Of a stretch of DNA of 64,000 bases, positions 63,215-64,000 are shown piece by piece. The notes under the pieces are model-generated. The model ran no database searches. It was not told the DNA's origin and worked only from the letters and a program-made list of their open reading frames with translations. The stretch lies in contig JAECQR010000001.1 of the NCBI GenBank assembly GCA_015999765.1, positions 62,001-126,000 of the forward strand, in the 5' to 3' direction. This DNA is from Flavobacteriia bacterium. GTDB lineage: Bacteria; Bacteroidota; Bacteroidia; Flavobacteriales; Weeksellaceae. Numbering within the stretch: the stretch's first letter is position 1; each line of letters begins with the position of its first letter. A program made the translations under genes and the position numbers.

Positions 63215-63595
63215 ATGGCAGAAGAAAGACAACGTTACAGTGACAGTGACCTGAAGGAGTTTAAAGAACTTATTCAGCAAAAAATAGAAAAGGCAGAAAG
63301 AGATTTAATGCTGATCCGCGAAAGTTTCATCAACGACCAAAACAACGGAACTGATGATACTTCGCCTACATTCAAAGCATTTGAAGAAGGTGCGGAAACC
63401 CTCAGCAAAGAGCAGAATGCAATTTTGGCCGGAAGACAGGAAAAATTCGTACGCGACCTGAAAAATGCACTTATCCGTATCGAAAACAAAACTTACGGAA
63501 TTTGCAGAGTAACAGGAAAATTAATTGGAAAAGACCGGTTGAGAGCTGTTCCGCACGCTACACTAAGTATTGAAGCTAAAAATCTGCAGCGATAG
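63215..63595 (+). CDS. TraR/DksA-family protein without the full zinc finger
   Basis: 126 residues: a helical coiled-coil N-terminus (YSDSDLKEFKELIQQKIEKAE) and a C-terminal DksA-type end (YGICRVTGKLIGKDRLRAVPH). Of the four zinc Cys of the C4 finger only Cys97 is left (the others read Thr, Ser and Ala). DksA/TraR proteins bind RNA polymerase and with ppGpp adjust transcription. The Cys loss is common in flavobacterial relatives as far as I recall. It sits 75 bp after ileS; a large hairpin follows. Confidence 0.87.
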   Translation: MAEERQRYSDSDLKEFKELIQQKIEKAERDLMLIRESFINDQNNGTDDTSPTFKAFEEGAETLSKEQNAILAGRQEKFVRDLKNALIRIENKTYGICRVTGKLIGKDRLRAVPHATLSIEAKNLQR

Positions 63596-63618
63596 TTTCA
63601 GCTAAAGTACTAAGTAAT

Positions 63619-63670
63619 ATGTACAAAGTATAGTGTATTTTCAACTTAAAATACATTGTACTTTGTACAT
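63619..63670 (+). terminator. Long hairpin after the DksA-like gene
   Basis: 23-bp stem (63619-63641 with 63648-63670) pairs throughout with two G-U pairs, 6-nt loop, arms starting atgtacaaagta and ending tactttgtacat. A T-rich stretch follows. Probably a strong terminator; the flanking aagtact repeats could extend it. Confidence 0.75.
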
Positions 63671-63694
63671 TTTACATTTCTAAAAAAAATAAGA

Positions 63695-63937
63695 ATGGAG
63701 GTTCTCTACCTTTTGTTTGCTGTCTCAGTAATTTTCATCTACTTTTTTCGGCGGGATCTTAAAGAAAAATTCGTCCCAAATAAAGGAAAATATTACACCA
63801 TCGATGATCAGTACAATGCCGAACGAAGAAACCGCGAGATTGAAATCGACAGTCTGCTTGCTAAAATGGGCAAAAACGGAGTGAACGATCTTTCGGAAAA
63901 AGACAGAAAACGCCTCGAAGAACTTTCAAAAAAATAA
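63695..63937 (+). CDS. Small membrane protein, 80 residues
   Basis: The ATG at 63695 starts MEVLYLLFAVSVIFIYFFRR, one membrane helix, followed by a charged cytoplasmic tail (KYYTIDDQYNAERRNREIEI, DLSEKDRKRLEELSKK). The tail is like the small C-terminal segment found on some rhomboid-type proteins of Bacteroidota, but I am not sure of the family. The longer in-frame extension to 63656 runs into the hairpin and is unlikely. An antitoxin-like gene begins 8 bp on. Confidence 0.75.
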   Translation: MEVLYLLFAVSVIFIYFFRRDLKEKFVPNKGKYYTIDDQYNAERRNREIEIDSLLAKMGKNGVNDLSEKDRKRLEELSKK

Positions 63938-63945
63938 ACCTTAAA

Positions 63946-64000
63946 ATGGAATCATTAATTGTTCATCCCAAAAACCAAATGGAACTCAACGCGTTGAAAA
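63946..64000 (+). CDS. Start of a DUF2683-like (antitoxin-type) small protein (partial)
   Basis: Only 18 codons are visible (MESLIVHPKNQMELNALK). The beginning L-x-V-H-P-K-N-x-x-x-L-x-A-L-K resembles the small DUF2683-type proteins of Bacteroidota, which often precede RelE/YoeB toxins. The window ends before any toxin gene can be seen. Confidence 0.5.
   Translation, partial: MESLIVHPKNQMELNALK

Overview
The window is a 64 kb piece of a Bacteroidota chromosome, most likely a flavobacterium of the Chryseobacterium/Kaistella group (Weeksellaceae). This follows from the AT-rich bias, intergenic promoters of the Bacteroidota type (TTG, about 17-21 nt, TAnnTTTG), two proteins with type IX secretion C-terminal tails, families largely confined to this phylum (DUF4292, DUF4254, DUF2851, DUF3276/PUR, DUF6089, long NusB, short BY-kinase capsule cluster), bacillithiol genes bshA and bshB1, and a eukaryote-type IleRS. 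I see no plasmid, prophage, IS element or CRISPR array; it is mostly housekeeping chromosome with one decayed stretch.

Layout. 0-4 kb: end of queA, a small degenerate tandem repeat, an alkyltransferase-like (ATL) gene, htpG and recA. 4.1-6.6 kb: tRNA-Gln, a 2,4-dienoyl-CoA reductase-type SDR, dihydroorotase. 6.7-14.1 kb (+): a Wzx-like flippase, dut, a sugar nucleotidyltransferase, a DUF4292 lipoprotein, an EnvC-like degenerate M23 protein, tatA, DUF4254, a lipoprotein, ribA. 14.2-15.6 kb (-): deoD and a lipoprotein. 15.7-24.0 kb (+): GH3 hexosaminidase, bshA, DUF2851, a YidE/YbjL transporter, a TPR sensor kinase and its response regulator, which is broken by an in-frame TAG. 24.2-26 kb (-): nusB-DUF1573-yajC. 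26-28.3 kb (+): ABC exporter and PUR protein. 28.4-36.7 kb (-): tRNA-His, bshB1, rfbD group, and the envelope operon DUF6089-uppS-bamA-skp-skp. 36.9-45.9 kb (-): a capsule/exopolysaccharide cluster (BY-kinase, export lipoprotein, WecA/MraY transferase, EpsG-like polymerase, glycosyltransferase, GT39-like membrane protein, FkbM methyltransferase). 46-53.2 kb (-): metal-ligand-less arginase-fold protein, a 1035-residue T9SS cargo, topA. 53.3-58.0 kb (+): a decayed stretch with a DUF2062-like remnant, a TPR-HTH regulator gene with two frameshifts and a stop, one intact T9SS cargo, and a truncated ileS copy. 58.1-64 kb (+): LytS-type kinase, intact ileS, DksA/TraR-like protein, a small membrane protein and the first 18 codons of a probable antitoxin-like gene.

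How genes work together: most loci serve the cell envelope. UppS makes the lipid carrier, WecA/MraY, EpsG and the glycosyltransferases use it, the Wza/Wzc pair exports the polymer, and BamA/Skp assemble outer membrane proteins. BshA and BshB1 catalyse the first two steps of bacillithiol synthesis but lie 10 kb apart.

I found no convincing undescribed multi-gene system. The points most worth following are the mosaic ileS duplication (310 bp identical between copies, about 13% diverged beside it), the regulator pseudogenes with poly-T lesions, and several enzymes that have lost catalytic residues (ATL, EnvC-like, arginase-like, DksA-like, dihydroorotase HxH to QxH).
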